Shown: positions 1 through 7,621 of the stretch, piece after piece | How the letters are laid out: each line of letters begins with the position of its first letter | Numbering within the stretch: position 1 is the first letter of the stretch | Assembly (NCBI GenBank): GCA_009781425.1 | Contig: WQYC01000033.1 | Span: 1-32,262, forward strand | Direction of reading: 5' to 3' | DNA: 32,262 nt | Source: Oscillospiraceae bacterium | Lineage (GTDB): Bacteria; Bacillota; Clostridia; Oscillospirales; Ruminococcaceae | Notes under the pieces: generated by a model | The model's input: the letters and a program-made list of their open reading frames with translations, nothing else | Database searches by the model: none | What the model was told of the DNA's origin: nothing | Position numbers and translations under genes: made by a program

Positions 1-225
1 AAAGGCTACGACGATATGCACGGCTTTATTGCGGGAATACTCGCTTCTGACTACGACTGCACAGATATTTTTGTTGACGGTCTGCTCAGAATCGTCGGCA
101 GAGACTTAGAGCAGGTCGGCGCGTTACTTGACAGAATCGCCGAAATCACTGATTCTACCTGCGTTACATTCACTATTTCCTGCGATATAAACGAAATGCC
201 GGAGCCCGTTAAAAAATATTTGTAA
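1..225 (+). CDS. Hypothetical protein, C-terminal part (5' end outside window)
   Basis: The frame is open from base 1 and ends at TAA 223-225, giving the last 74 residues of a larger protein. An internal ATG at 16 has no ribosome site before it, so the real start is probably upstream of the window. The segment is mixed alpha/beta-looking, acidic, with two cysteines and no motif I recognise. It lies directly before the rpmF promoter, where Firmicutes often carry yceD (DUF177), but it does not resemble the end of that family. No function is assigned. Confidence 0.6.
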   Translation, partial: KGYDDMHGFIAGILASDYDCTDIFVDGLLRIVGRDLEQVGALLDRIAEITDSTCVTFTISCDINEMPEPVKKYL

Positions 226-231
226 ATATTC

Positions 232-260
232 TTGACAAGAGCTTTTCTCTGTGTTATAAT
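232..260 (+). promoter_or_regulatory. Sigma-A promoter of the rpmF operon
   Basis: TTGACA (232-237), 17-bp spacer, TATAAT (255-260), with TG one base before the -10 (extended -10). It starts 6 bp after the upstream stop codon. The predicted leader contains a small hairpin GCCCGT/ACGGGC (271-285). Confidence 0.9.
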
Positions 261-315
261 AATCGTTAGCGCCCGTCAAACGGGCATACGTTCTGACGTT
301 GGGAGTGATAAAGAA

Positions 316-501
316 ATGGCAGTACCAAAAAGGAAGGTTTCGCGCACGCGCCGCGACAAAAGACGTTCGCAGGTGTGGAAGCTCGAAGCGCCCGCTTTTT
401 CCCGCTGTACTAAATGCGGCGAGCTGAAAGCCCCGCACAGAGTATGCCGCTCATGCGGATTCTATAAGGGCAGGGAAATAATCGCGCAGGAAGAAGCGTA
501 A
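316..501 (+). CDS. rpmF: Ribosomal protein bL32
   Basis: A 61-residue protein of the large ribosomal subunit. The start ATG 316 is set by GGGAGTG just upstream and by the family N-terminus MAVPKRKVSRTRRDKRR. The reading frame is open further upstream, but that part covers the promoter. The C-terminal half has the zinc-ribbon cysteines CTKC and CRSC, so this is the C+ (zinc-binding) form. It is the first gene after a strong promoter and is followed by a GC-rich hairpin. Downstream genes (DUF512, der, plsY, gpsA) run the same way and may be partly co-transcribed. Confidence 0.97.
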   Translation: MAVPKRKVSRTRRDKRRSQVWKLEAPAFSRCTKCGELKAPHRVCRSCGFYKGREIIAQEEA

Positions 502-514
502 TAACAAAACAATT

Positions 515-535
515 TAGGGCGCGTTTCGCGCCCTA
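515..535 (+). terminator. Hairpin after rpmF
   Basis: TAGGGCGCG (515-523), loop TTT, CGCGCCCTA (527-535): a perfect 9-bp stem 13 bases after the rpmF stop. It is followed by ATATT rather than a long T-run, so it may only attenuate read-through. Confidence 0.6.
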
Positions 536-544
536 ATATTATGC

Positions 545-614
545 GTAGGGAACGGATTTATCCGTTCCGTCGGGGGATTGCAATTTTATCGGAACGCATT
601 AATGCGTTCCCTAC
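545..614. repeat. Palindromic element R1 (two hairpins, GTAGGG/CCCTAC ends)
   Basis: A 70-bp intergenic element with 10-bp terminal inverted repeats GTAGGGAACG/CGTTCCCTAC. It contains two hairpins (GGAACGGAT-TTA-TCCGTTCC and GGAACGCATTAATGCGTTCC) joined by a spacer containing GTCGGGGGATTGC. The same spacer word recurs inside rsmA. This is the best complete intergenic copy of the family and it ends 8 bp before the DUF512 start codon. Confidence 0.85.
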
Positions 615-622
615 AAAACAAC

Positions 623-1792
623 ATGAAAATTATAAATGTAATTAAAAATTCGCCCGCTGACAAAGCGGGAATCAAAGCAGGGAGCAGACTTGTTTCGATT
701 GACAATCATAAAATCAACGACGTGCTCGATTATATGTTCTATGGTGACGAGTTCGGGTTAGAGTTCGAGACGTTTCTTATGGACGAGCAGAAAAACTGCA
801 AGAACAAGTGTGTGTTCTGTTTTATCGACCAGTTGCCGAAAAACCTGCGCGAAACGCTGTATTTCAAGGACGACGACTCACGGCTGTCATTTTTGCAAGG
901 GAATTATATTTCGCTCACAAACTTGACAGAGCGCGATGTCACGCGTATAATTAATATGAAGCTGTCCGTGAACGTTTCGGTTCACACAACGGACAAAGCT
1001 TTACGTACACGTATGCTCGGCAATAAAAACGCCGGTGAAGCGTTAGAGCATTTGTATGCAATGGCGCGCGCAGGTGTAAATTTGAACTGTCAGGTCGTAA
1101 TCTGCCCCGAAGTCAATGACGGCGCGGCTTTAGCGCAGACGCTTGCGGATTTAACCGCGCTGAACGTTAACAGCATTGCCTGCGTTCCCGTCGGGCTTAC
1201 TAAGTTCCGCGAGAATTTAACGCCGCTCCTGCCTTTCAGCAAAGAAAGCGCGCAAGCCGCGCTTGAAATTATCGAAAAGCATGAAAATGTTTATGCTTCC
1301 GATGAGCTTTATCTGCTTGCCGAGCGGGAATTGCCGCCTTACGAGCATTACGGCGATTTCCCGCAGTACGAGAACGGCGTGGGAATGTTAAGGCTTTTGG
1401 AAGAAGAATACGTAGGGGCGGATGGCAATCCGCCCGATAACGGGACGATTACCATCGTCCCCTACAAACGCAAATCCATCGCCACCGGTGTTTCAGCCGC
1501 GCCTTTCATCAAGAAGCTTGTCGGCGCAAGCGTGCAGGTTCATGCAATTAAAAACGACTTCTTCGGACACTCGGTCACAGTCGCAGGGCTGATTACAGGG
1601 CAGGACTTAATAAACCAGTTAAAATCAAAAGACCTTGGCGAGGAGCTTTTGATTCCCGAGACGATGTTAAGAAGTGGCGAAGATGTTTTTTTAGACGACG
1701 TAACTGTCAGCGAAGTTGAAAACGCGCTTGGAATCAAGGTTCGCGTGGTTGAAGTGGACGGCGCGGAATTATATAACGCAATAAAGGATTAA
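623..1792 (+). CDS. DUF512 / PDZ radical-SAM family protein
   Basis: A 389-aa protein of the radical-SAM DUF512 family that commonly sits next to der in Firmicutes; the reaction is unknown. The N-terminus is PDZ-like (MKIINVIKNSPADKAGIKAG, with GSRLVSIDNH following). The radical-SAM cysteines are CKNKCVFC (Cx3Cx2C) near residues 56-63, and the C-terminal DUF512 region follows. Start 623 fits the family N-terminus but has no clear Shine-Dalgarno because repeat R1 ends 8 bp upstream; a TTG at 578 inside R1 after GGGGGA is an alternative. Residues about 264-281 are encoded by an in-frame 54-bp palindromic element (1412-1465) between two conserved regions. The gene ends 4 bp before der. Confidence 0.88.
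   Translation: MKIINVIKNSPADKAGIKAGSRLVSIDNHKINDVLDYMFYGDEFGLEFETFLMDEQKNCKNKCVFCFIDQLPKNLRETLYFKDDDSRLSFLQGNYISLTNLTERDVTRIINMKLSVNVSVHTTDKALRTRMLGNKNAGEALEHLYAMARAGVNLNCQVVICPEVNDGAALAQTLADLTALNVNSIACVPVGLTKFRENLTPLLPFSKESAQAALEIIEKHENVYASDELYLLAERELPPYEHYGDFPQYENGVGMLRLLEEEYVGADGNPPDNGTITIVPYKRKSIATGVSAAPFIKKLVGASVQVHAIKNDFFGHSVTVAGLITGQDLINQLKSKDLGEELLIPETMLRSGEDVFLDDVTVSEVENALGIKVRVVEVDGAELYNAIKD
1412..1465. repeat. Palindromic element R5, complete and in frame inside DUF512 gene
   Basis: Exactly 54 bp (18 codons) bounded by GTAGGGG and CCCCTAC. It contains two hairpins: GGGCGGAT/ATCCGCCC and GGGACGAT/ATCGTCCC. It is read in the GTA-GGG phase, so it contributes VGADGNPPDNGTITIVPY without a stop. 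It has the same two-hairpin layout as intergenic copy R1. Confidence 0.85.
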
Positions 1793-1796
1793 AATT

Positions 1797-3113
1797 ATGG
1801 CTTTAGCAGCAATCGTAGGACGCCCAAACGTAGGCAAATCCACGCTTTTTAATAAGCTTACAGGCAAGCGCACGTCTATAGTTGACGATGCGCCCGGTGT
1901 TACGCGCGACAGAATTTACGGCAAAACCGAATGGCTCGGTCGCGAGTTCATGCTCGTTGACACGGGCGGAATCGAGGATTCAAAGGACGAAATCATGTCT
2001 GAAATGCGGGCGCAGGCACAGCTTGCCATAGACACCGCTGACGTGATTATTTTTGTGGTTGATATTAAAAGCGGCGTGACTGCGGGCGACAGCGAAGTCG
2101 CTGTAATCCTGCAAAAAAGTGGGAAGCCGATTGTGCTTTGTGTGAATAAATGCGACAACGTGGGCGATAATCCGCCCGAATTATACGAGTTTTATAACTT
2201 AGGCTTGGGTGAGCCGTTCCCCGTTTCGTCGGTTCACGGGCACGGCACGGGCGACTTGCTTGACGAGGTTATAAAACATTTTCCTGTAGGGGGCGGCGTC
2301 CCCGACGACCCGGATATAACCCACATAGCCATAATCGGCAAGCCCAACGCAGGGAAATCCTCGCTTGTCAATAAAATCGCAGGCACAAACCGCGTAATCG
2401 TCTCGGAAATCGCGGGAACAACCCGCGACGCAATCGACACGCCTGTTGAGTTTAAAGGTGAGAAATACGTTTTAATCGACACTGCAGGCTTGCGGCGCAA
2501 GAGCAAGGTAAGAAGCGGCGAAAACGTCGAAAAATTCAGCGTTTTGCGCGCGCTCATGGCGGTTGACCGCGCTGACGTCTGCGTGATGATGATTGACGCT
2601 GTTGAGGGCTTCACCGAGCAGGACTCAAAGGTCGCAGGTTACGCTCACGATAAGGGCAAAGCAAGCGTAATCGCTGTAAACAAGTGGGATTTAATCGAGA
2701 AAAACGACAAAACCATGAAGGAGTTCACCGAAAAGCTTGAAAAGGATTTCTCGTTCATGAAATATGTGCCGTTCGTTTTTATTTCGGCGAAAACAGGACA
2801 GCGAATCGACAAGCTTTTTGAGCTTATAAAGTACACAAGCGAGCAGAACGCACGCCGAATCTCAACAGGTCTGCTCAACGATATGCTTGCTGTCGCGACT
2901 GCGCGGGTTCAGCCGCCGACAGACAAAGGAAAAAGGTTAAAGCTGTTTTATATCACGCAGGCAAGCGTAAAGCCGCCGACGTTCGTGATTTTCTGCAATA
3001 AGCTTGATTTGTTTCATTTTTCATATCAGCGGTATATTGAAAATCAAATCCGCGAGACGTTTTCAATGGACGGCACGCCGATTGTAATAATTCCGCGCGA
3101 ACGCGGGGAGTAA
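1797..3113 (+). CDS. der: Ribosome biogenesis GTPase Der (EngA)
   Basis: A 438-aa essential GTPase that acts in 50S subunit maturation. It has two tandem G domains. The first shows GRPNVGKST (8-16), DTGG and NKCD; the second shows GKPNAGKSS (181-189), DTAG and NKWD. A C-terminal KH-like domain ends in PIVIIPRERGE. Start ATG 1797 follows AAAGGA, which overlaps the previous stop codon, suggesting translational coupling. The inter-domain linker (residues about 164-172) is encoded by a 26-bp palindromic repeat unit also found in tsaD and holB. The TAA stop falls at the beginning of repeat R2. Confidence 0.97.
   Translation: MALAAIVGRPNVGKSTLFNKLTGKRTSIVDDAPGVTRDRIYGKTEWLGREFMLVDTGGIEDSKDEIMSEMRAQAQLAIDTADVIIFVVDIKSGVTAGDSEVAVILQKSGKPIVLCVNKCDNVGDNPPELYEFYNLGLGEPFPVSSVHGHGTGDLLDEVIKHFPVGGGVPDDPDITHIAIIGKPNAGKSSLVNKIAGTNRVIVSEIAGTTRDAIDTPVEFKGEKYVLIDTAGLRRKSKVRSGENVEKFSVLRALMAVDRADVCVMMIDAVEGFTEQDSKVAGYAHDKGKASVIAVNKWDLIEKNDKTMKEFTEKLEKDFSFMKYVPFVFISAKTGQRIDKLFELIKYTSEQNARRISTGLLNDMLAVATARVQPPTDKGKRLKLFYITQASVKPPTFVIFCNKLDLFHFSYQRYIENQIRETFSMDGTPIVIIPRERGE
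2286..2311. repeat. Palindromic half-unit R6, in frame in der linker
   Basis: It starts GTAGGGGGCGGCGTC and continues CCCGACGACCC. It is the same 26-bp unit as R9 (tsaD) and the reverse of R11 (holB). It is read in the GTA-GGG phase, giving VGGGVPDDP between the two GTPase domains, where the family has a length-variable linker. Confidence 0.75.
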
Positions 3114-3225
3114 GGAACGGATTTATCCGTTCCGCAAAAATCGGACACACCTTACATGGCGTTCCGCAAAAAACGGAACAAAAAACTAAACACGCAAAAA
3201 CGGAACGCATAAATGCGTTCCCTAC
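3110..3225. repeat. Palindromic element R2 between der and plsY
   Basis: A 116-bp copy starting GTAAGGAACGG and ending GCGTTCCCTAC. The first hairpin is GGAACGGAT/ATCCGTTCC and the last is GGAACGCAT/ATGCGTTCC. Extra CGTTCCGCAAAAAACGGAAC material in the middle suggests a third, nested hairpin. The der stop TAA (3111-3113) lies within the first bases of the element. Confidence 0.8.
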
Positions 3226-3236
3226 ATGGAGGTTAT

Positions 3237-3929
3237 ATGCTTTTTATATGTATCGCATTTGCAATAATCGTGCCGTATCTGATTTGCAGTATTAACCCCG
3301 CGATAATCGTCACAAAAATCAAAAGCGGCGAGGATATTCGTAAGCTTGGCTCGGGAAGCGCAGGGCTTACGAACGTACTGCGGACACAAGGCAAAACCGC
3401 AGCTATTTTCGTTCTGCTCGGCGATGTGCTTAAAGGCGTGGCGGCGATTTTATTAATTAAATTATTCTGCCATCTTATGATGCCATATCCCAAAATTTTG
3501 CAACCCGAATACACGCTTGAAAATATTGAAACATATACTTTTTTTTGTGCGTGGCTTGGCTCGCTGTCGGCGGTTTTAGGGCATTGCTTTCCGCTTTATT
3601 ACAAGTTCAAGGGCGGCAAGGCTGTGCTTGTCACAGTCGCGACAGGCATGACAATCGGCTGGCTTCCGCCTTTGCTTGCGCTCATCGTGTTCATTTTAAT
3701 AGTAGCGGTGACGAAATATGTCTCGCTGGGTTCTATAATCGCGGCGGTTGCGTATGTAGTATTTACTTGGCTTATCGGGGTTTTCGTCTGGCATAATAAT
3801 CACTGGTACATAGGCACGATTTTCACGGGAATAATCGCGCTGATTTTAATTTTTATGCACAGAGCGAACATAAAACGATTAATAAATAAAAACGAGAAGA
3901 AATTAGGGCAGAGCGAACGTAAAAAGTAG
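3237..3929 (+). CDS. plsY: Glycerol-3-phosphate acyltransferase PlsY
   Basis: A 230-aa polytopic membrane enzyme that transfers the acyl group of acyl-phosphate to sn-glycerol-3-phosphate, the first step of phospholipid synthesis. The family motifs are clear: GSGSAGLTNVLRTQGK near residues 38-53, and GHCFPLYYKFKGGKAV in the second half. Several hydrophobic helices span the protein, and the C-terminus is Lys-rich. The start is ATG 3237 after GGAGG (3228-3232). The next gene, gpsA, makes its substrate. The TAG stop is provided by the first bases of repeat R3. Confidence 0.95.
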   Translation: MLFICIAFAIIVPYLICSINPAIIVTKIKSGEDIRKLGSGSAGLTNVLRTQGKTAAIFVLLGDVLKGVAAILLIKLFCHLMMPYPKILQPEYTLENIETYTFFCAWLGSLSAVLGHCFPLYYKFKGGKAVLVTVATGMTIGWLPPLLALIVFILIVAVTKYVSLGSIIAAVAYVVFTWLIGVFVWHNNHWYIGTIFTGIIALILIFMHRANIKRLINKNEKKLGQSERKK

Positions 3930-3985
3930 GGAACGCATTTATGCGTTCCGATAAAATCTGCGGAACGCATAAATGCGTTCCCTAC
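3926..3985. repeat. Palindromic element R3 between plsY and gpsA
   Basis: A 60-bp element from GTAGGGAACGC to GCGTTCCCTAC with two hairpins (GGAACGCAT/ATGCGTTCC twice). The TAG in its GTAGGG end is the plsY stop codon. Its other end abuts the gpsA ribosome-binding site GGAGG. Confidence 0.85.
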
Positions 3986-3995
3986 GGAGGCAAAC

Positions 3996-5012
3996 ATGGC
4001 TAAAATAGCAATACTGGGTTGCGGATTCGGTGCGGCTTTGGCGGCGTTATGGTGCAAAAGCGGGCATGACGTCACCGCATGGACGGCGTTTCAGGACGAA
4101 ATAGATGCAATAAAGCGCGACGGCGAAAGCAAAAAGCTTCTGCCGGGCGTAAAATTACCGCCGGAGATTAATTTTACGGCGGACATAAGTGCAATTAGAG
4201 ACTGCGAAATTTTAGTGTTCGCAATTCCGTCGGACTTTGTGCGCCAAACTGCACAAAAAGCCGCCCAGTTTATTTCGCCGAACACGATACTTTTGAGCGT
4301 CGGGAAAGGCTTTGAGCGCGGCACGAAGAAGCGGCAGTCGGAGGTAATCAGCGAGGTGATTCCGAACAATCCTATTGCGGTTCTGACGGGACCTTGCCAC
4401 GCGGAGGAGGTCGGGCGCGGCGTTCCGACGACTGTCGTCTGCGCCTGCAACTGCGGGTTTCAAACCTCTGCATACTTCATTCAGGACACGCTCCAAAGCG
4501 AGAGCCTGCGGATTTATCTTTCGGACGATGTAACCGGCTGTGAGCTTGGCGGCGCGCTCAAAAATATAATTGCGCTCTGTTGCGGAATCGCGCTCGGAAT
4601 GGGGCTCGGCGACAACACAATAGCCGCAATCATGACTCGCGGCTTAGCAGAAATTACAAGGCTCAGCGTTGCGCTCGGCGCGCGTTGGCAGACGTTCACG
4701 GGGCTCGCGGGAGTCGGCGACTTAATCGTGACCTGCACCTCGGAGCTGTCGCGGAATCACCGCGCAGGTAAATTAATCGGCGGCGGGTTGTCAGCCGCGG
4801 AGACAGTAGAAAAGGTCGGGACTGTCGAGGGTTATTGCAGTGCGAAAACCGCACTTGAGCTCGCGGAAATGCATAGCGTTGAAGTGCCGATAATTGAACA
4901 GCTTTGCAAGATTCTTTTCGAGGGCGTGAAGCCCGAAAACGCTTTAAAAGCACTCATGAGCCGCCCTGCGACTCATGAAAAAGAGAAATATTGGGATTGC
5001 TGTGAAAAATAA
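3996..5012 (+). CDS. gpsA: NAD(P)-dependent glycerol-3-phosphate dehydrogenase
   Basis: A 338-aa cytosolic enzyme that reduces dihydroxyacetone phosphate to sn-glycerol-3-phosphate for lipid synthesis. The N-terminal nucleotide-binding motif is GCGFGAALA, where many homologues have GxGxWGTALA. Other landmarks are GPCHAEEVGRGVPT, the active-site region with ELGGALKN (Lys), and GLAGVGDLIVTCTS followed by SRNHRAG. ATG 3996 has GGAGG five bases upstream. The gene pairs functionally with plsY. Its TAA directly abuts the stop codon of the convergent downstream gene, leaving no intergenic space. Confidence 0.96.
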   Translation: MAKIAILGCGFGAALAALWCKSGHDVTAWTAFQDEIDAIKRDGESKKLLPGVKLPPEINFTADISAIRDCEILVFAIPSDFVRQTAQKAAQFISPNTILLSVGKGFERGTKKRQSEVISEVIPNNPIAVLTGPCHAEEVGRGVPTTVVCACNCGFQTSAYFIQDTLQSESLRIYLSDDVTGCELGGALKNIIALCCGIALGMGLGDNTIAAIMTRGLAEITRLSVALGARWQTFTGLAGVGDLIVTCTSELSRNHRAGKLIGGGLSAAETVEKVGTVEGYCSAKTALELAEMHSVEVPIIEQLCKILFEGVKPENALKALMSRPATHEKEKYWDCCEK

Positions 5013-5816
5013 TTAACCTAAGAATTCCTCCAGCGTCGCAAACGGCTCATAGCTGTATTCCAACACATAATCACCGTCCGGAAGCATTGAAATATTAACA
5101 TTGACTATCAGAAGCTGCTTTTCAAGCATGGTTCTCGAGAAAATATTGCTCGTGGCTACGCTGTATGTATATTTGAGCGTGACTGTGCCTGTCCCCGCTA
5201 CGTGGAACGAATAATCGTGAGTATCGCCGAGCTCTGCCGCGAGCGAACGCCCGTCTTCGCTTTTAATCGTCGGCGCACCGGGGAATCTTTCGCCTGTTCC
5301 GCCCGTGCTTTGGAACTCGTCGCTAAGCAGATAAATCTGCGGTCCGTCAGTAGTTACTTCAAGATATAAGTCCGATAATATGAAATCAAAGTTTTCCTGT
5401 CCGATTGCGGACTCCTGATTTATTCTCGCGGAAAGAACGAAGAACGCGTCGCCCTCGCCGAAGAGATTCAATATCGTGCTGTCCGCGCTCATGCTGAAAT
5501 TGCTGTAGGAGTCGGGATAAACGCTGTAATGAAAGGCGAGATACAGCTCAGGTTCGCCCGAATACAACGCCCATTCGTTGAACTCCTCCTCGGTGAACTC
5601 CGCGTTAATCAGCAGCGGCTCTACCCGCTCGCGGAAAGCGTCAATGTCAACGCCCGAATTATACAGACGGCGCATTACATACTCCCGCCCGTGTGCGCGC
5701 ACTTCCCAGTTCCCGCCTACATAAACGATGCTGTTGACCCTGTATTCAAGGAAGGTATACAACCCCACCACAGCGACAACCGCCACAATCAGCATAATAA
5801 AAACAATTCTTCTCAT
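5013..5816 (-). CDS. Membrane-anchored hypothetical protein
   Basis: A 267-aa protein with one N-terminal hydrophobic segment (IVFIMLIVAVVAVVGLYTFL) after MRR, so it is probably a signal-anchored extracytoplasmic protein. There is no lipobox. The rest is acidic, rich in Tyr, Ser and Phe, with beta-like stretches towards the C-terminus; I recognise no family. The ribosome site AAAGGA precedes ATG (5814-5816). It begins 21 bp after the FkbM methyltransferase stop and is probably co-transcribed with it. Confidence 0.8.
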   Translation of the reverse strand: MRRIVFIMLIVAVVAVVGLYTFLEYRVNSIVYVGGNWEVRAHGREYVMRRLYNSGVDIDAFRERVEPLLINAEFTEEEFNEWALYSGEPELYLAFHYSVYPDSYSNFSMSADSTILNLFGEGDAFFVLSARINQESAIGQENFDFILSDLYLEVTTDGPQIYLLSDEFQSTGGTGERFPGAPTIKSEDGRSLAAELGDTHDYSFHVAGTGTVTLKYTYSVATSNIFSRTMLEKQLLIVNVNISMLPDGDYVLEYSYEPFATLEEFLG

Positions 5817-5837
5817 ATTTTCATTCCTTTCGCCCTA

Positions 5838-6935
5838 CTAAACACAGTATAAGTTAATATCCCACGCGGGAATATATTCATGCCGCCGCAGATACATTTT
5901 GTATCTGCTGTTTATTTTTTTAAGCAGAAGCGGCAGCTCAAGTAGGTCTTCGGTTCGGTGATAGAGCGAAAGTATAAGCTTCGGCTTGTGCTTTTTCAAG
6001 GTCGCCTCAGCCCCGAGAATCGCCTGCCTTTCGCACCCCTCAACATCTATTTTTATAAGCGTCGGCTTGACCTTCTTTTTCTCGCAAAACGTATCGGTTT
6101 TTATCGTTTTGATTTTTTTATCCTTAGTCAGCACGCCGAGCACCGACGACTGCCGCCCGCCCGCGTGCGAGAAGCTTTCCTCGCCGTCCTTGTCGTAAGC
6201 GGCGGCGTTAACCGCTTCAAGCTTTACAGGCTCAATTAAATAATGCCTGCGCCGAAGCTTGCAAAAGCTTCGGAAATCGGGCTCAAACGCGTAGATTTTA
6301 TTATAGCTCCCGCCTGTGTACTCGGCGAATTCCTGCGCGGTGTCGCCGTCATAAGCCCCAAAGTCGAAGAAGACTTCGCTTTCGTCGCGTTTTATGTTCA
6401 GCAAGCCGAGCCCGTCCTCCCGCGCGGAAGCCGTAGCACGGAGCGGCTCAAGCTTGCCGCTTATTTTATAGTCAATCAGCCTGTCGAAGATTTCCTTAGA
6501 CTGCTCGTCCGCGAAAAGCTCACGGACTTCCTTGATTTTGCCGAAGCTTTCAACCACGTACTTCTCGTCGAACAGATTTTCAAGCACGTCGCCGTAGACA
6601 GGAACATCAGGCGCGTAGACCTCATGACGCTCCGAAAGCGCGTAAAGCTTTTCAAGCACCTCAGGGCGATTCGTCCCGAAGGCGACGAGAATAATAAAAT
6701 CGCTGTATTGTCTTTCTATGTCGTCGAGCTTCTTCACTTCAAAGCCGCGGAAAGAATGACCCCGCACGAACTCATCACTCGCCATGAACGCCGCAGGCGC
6801 GAGCCCGCGCTTCTCCATAACAGCGAGGATTTTATCCGCGCCGTTGCCCATGCCGTAGATTACGACAGGCTTATTTTCTTCAGAAGCTGCGTTTTCTTCT
6901 AAGTATTGCCACAGACTTACGGTTTCGGTGAACAT
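5838..6935 (-). CDS. FkbM family SAM-dependent methyltransferase
   Basis: A 365-aa protein. The C-terminal half matches FkbM methyltransferases: SAM-binding motif FFDFGAYDGDTAQEF, acidic position AFEPD, and LIKIDVEGCERQAILGAE. The N-terminal half has a Rossmann-like start (VVIYGMGNGADKIL), resembling small nucleotide-sugar or PglD-like modules joined to FkbM domains in polysaccharide loci. The likely substrate is a sugar or glycolipid, but this is not resolvable. The start is placed at 6935, where GGGAGCG precedes ATG; the frame is open further upstream across the promoter. It is driven by a promoter embedded in a perfect palindrome. Confidence 0.85.
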   Translation of the reverse strand: MFTETVSLWQYLEENAASEENKPVVIYGMGNGADKILAVMEKRGLAPAAFMASDEFVRGHSFRGFEVKKLDDIERQYSDFIILVAFGTNRPEVLEKLYALSERHEVYAPDVPVYGDVLENLFDEKYVVESFGKIKEVRELFADEQSKEIFDRLIDYKISGKLEPLRATASAREDGLGLLNIKRDESEVFFDFGAYDGDTAQEFAEYTGGSYNKIYAFEPDFRSFCKLRRRHYLIEPVKLEAVNAAAYDKDGEESFSHAGGRQSSVLGVLTKDKKIKTIKTDTFCEKKKVKPTLIKIDVEGCERQAILGAEATLKKHKPKLILSLYHRTEDLLELPLLLKKINSRYKMYLRRHEYIPAWDINLYCV

Positions 6936-6965
6936 AATTTCGCTCCCTGTATTGCATATAGAGTT

Positions 6966-7001
6966 ATTATAACATAAAAAACTTGCAATTGCAAGTTTTT
7001 T
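6966..7001 (-). promoter_or_regulatory. Promoter of fkbM operon inside a perfect palindrome; also nth 3' hairpin
   Basis: On the minus strand: TTGCAA (6994-6989), 17-bp spacer, TATAAT (6971-6966), with extended TG. The -35 lies in a perfect 26-bp palindrome (6976-7001, core AACTTGCAATTGCAAGTT). The palindrome sits 5 bp after the nth stop and ends in T6 on the minus strand, so it can also fold as the nth terminator. The same TTGCA core occurs in the serC mirror promoter. Confidence 0.75.
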
Positions 7002-7006
7002 GAAAA

Positions 7007-7621
7007 TTATGATAAAGTGCAAATGTTTTTCAAAACGCAGTTCCCGCAAGCGGGCTTCTGCGCCTTGCAGGTGTCCCGTCCGAAAAAGACTAAGCGGTGA
7101 CAAAAATTCATCTGCTCACGCTCGGGGACAAGCTTCCTGAGCGCGTTTTCGACTTTGACAGGATTCTCGGACTTCACAAGACCCAAGCGGTTAGACAGCC
7201 TAATTACGTGCGTATCGGTCACGACAGCGGGTTTCCCGTAAAGCGTGCCTATGAGCAGGTTTGCGGTCTTTCTGCCGATTCCGGGAAGCTTCAGCAATTC
7301 ATCTATACTATCGGGAATGATTCCGCCGAAATCGTCGCGCAGTATCCTGCACATATTCACAATATCGCTCGCTTTAGTCTTGTAAAGCCCGCAGGAACGC
7401 ACGAAGCTTTCGACTTCGCTGACCTCGGCTTCCGCGAAATCATTAACACTCGTAAACCGCGCAAAAAGCGCGGGCGTAACAAGATTCACGCGCTTGTCCG
7501 TGCACTGCGCCGACAGCCGCGCCGCAATCATCAGTTCATGCGGTGCGCCGTAAAACAAGGCGCAGACAGGGTTTGGGTAGAGCCTTGAAAGCTCATTAAT
7601 TATAAATTTAATTTTTTTCAT
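7007..7621 (-). CDS. nth: Endonuclease III
   Basis: A 204-aa DNA glycosylase/AP lyase for oxidised pyrimidines in base-excision repair. The helix-hairpin-helix LPGIGRKTAN carries catalytic Lys118, and VVTDTHV carries catalytic Asp136. The C-terminal 4Fe-4S cluster loop has the exact Cx6Cx2Cx5C spacing in CKAQKPACGNCVLKNIC. The start ATG overlaps the stop of the upstream CoA-transferase gene by one base (TAATG), so the two are translationally coupled. Length is normal. Confidence 0.96.
   Translation of the reverse strand: MKKIKFIINELSRLYPNPVCALFYGAPHELMIAARLSAQCTDKRVNLVTPALFARFTSVNDFAEAEVSEVESFVRSCGLYKTKASDIVNMCRILRDDFGGIIPDSIDELLKLPGIGRKTANLLIGTLYGKPAVVTDTHVIRLSNRLGLVKSENPVKVENALRKLVPEREQMNFCHRLVFFGRDTCKAQKPACGNCVLKNICTLS

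Noticed and set aside
271-285. rpmF leader hairpin as an L32 autoregulatory site
   Set aside because: A 6-bp stem with a 3-base loop alone is too weak to support a regulatory claim; recorded only as a hairpin in the promoter entry.
5833-5838. CCCTAC near the fkbM stop as another palindromic element
   Set aside because: Only the six-base end is present; no hairpin arm or second end nearby, so chance cannot be excluded.
6243-6902. 219-codon plus-strand ORF opposite fkbM
   Set aside because: Shadow frame of the FkbM methyltransferase; no ribosome site or recognisable domain.
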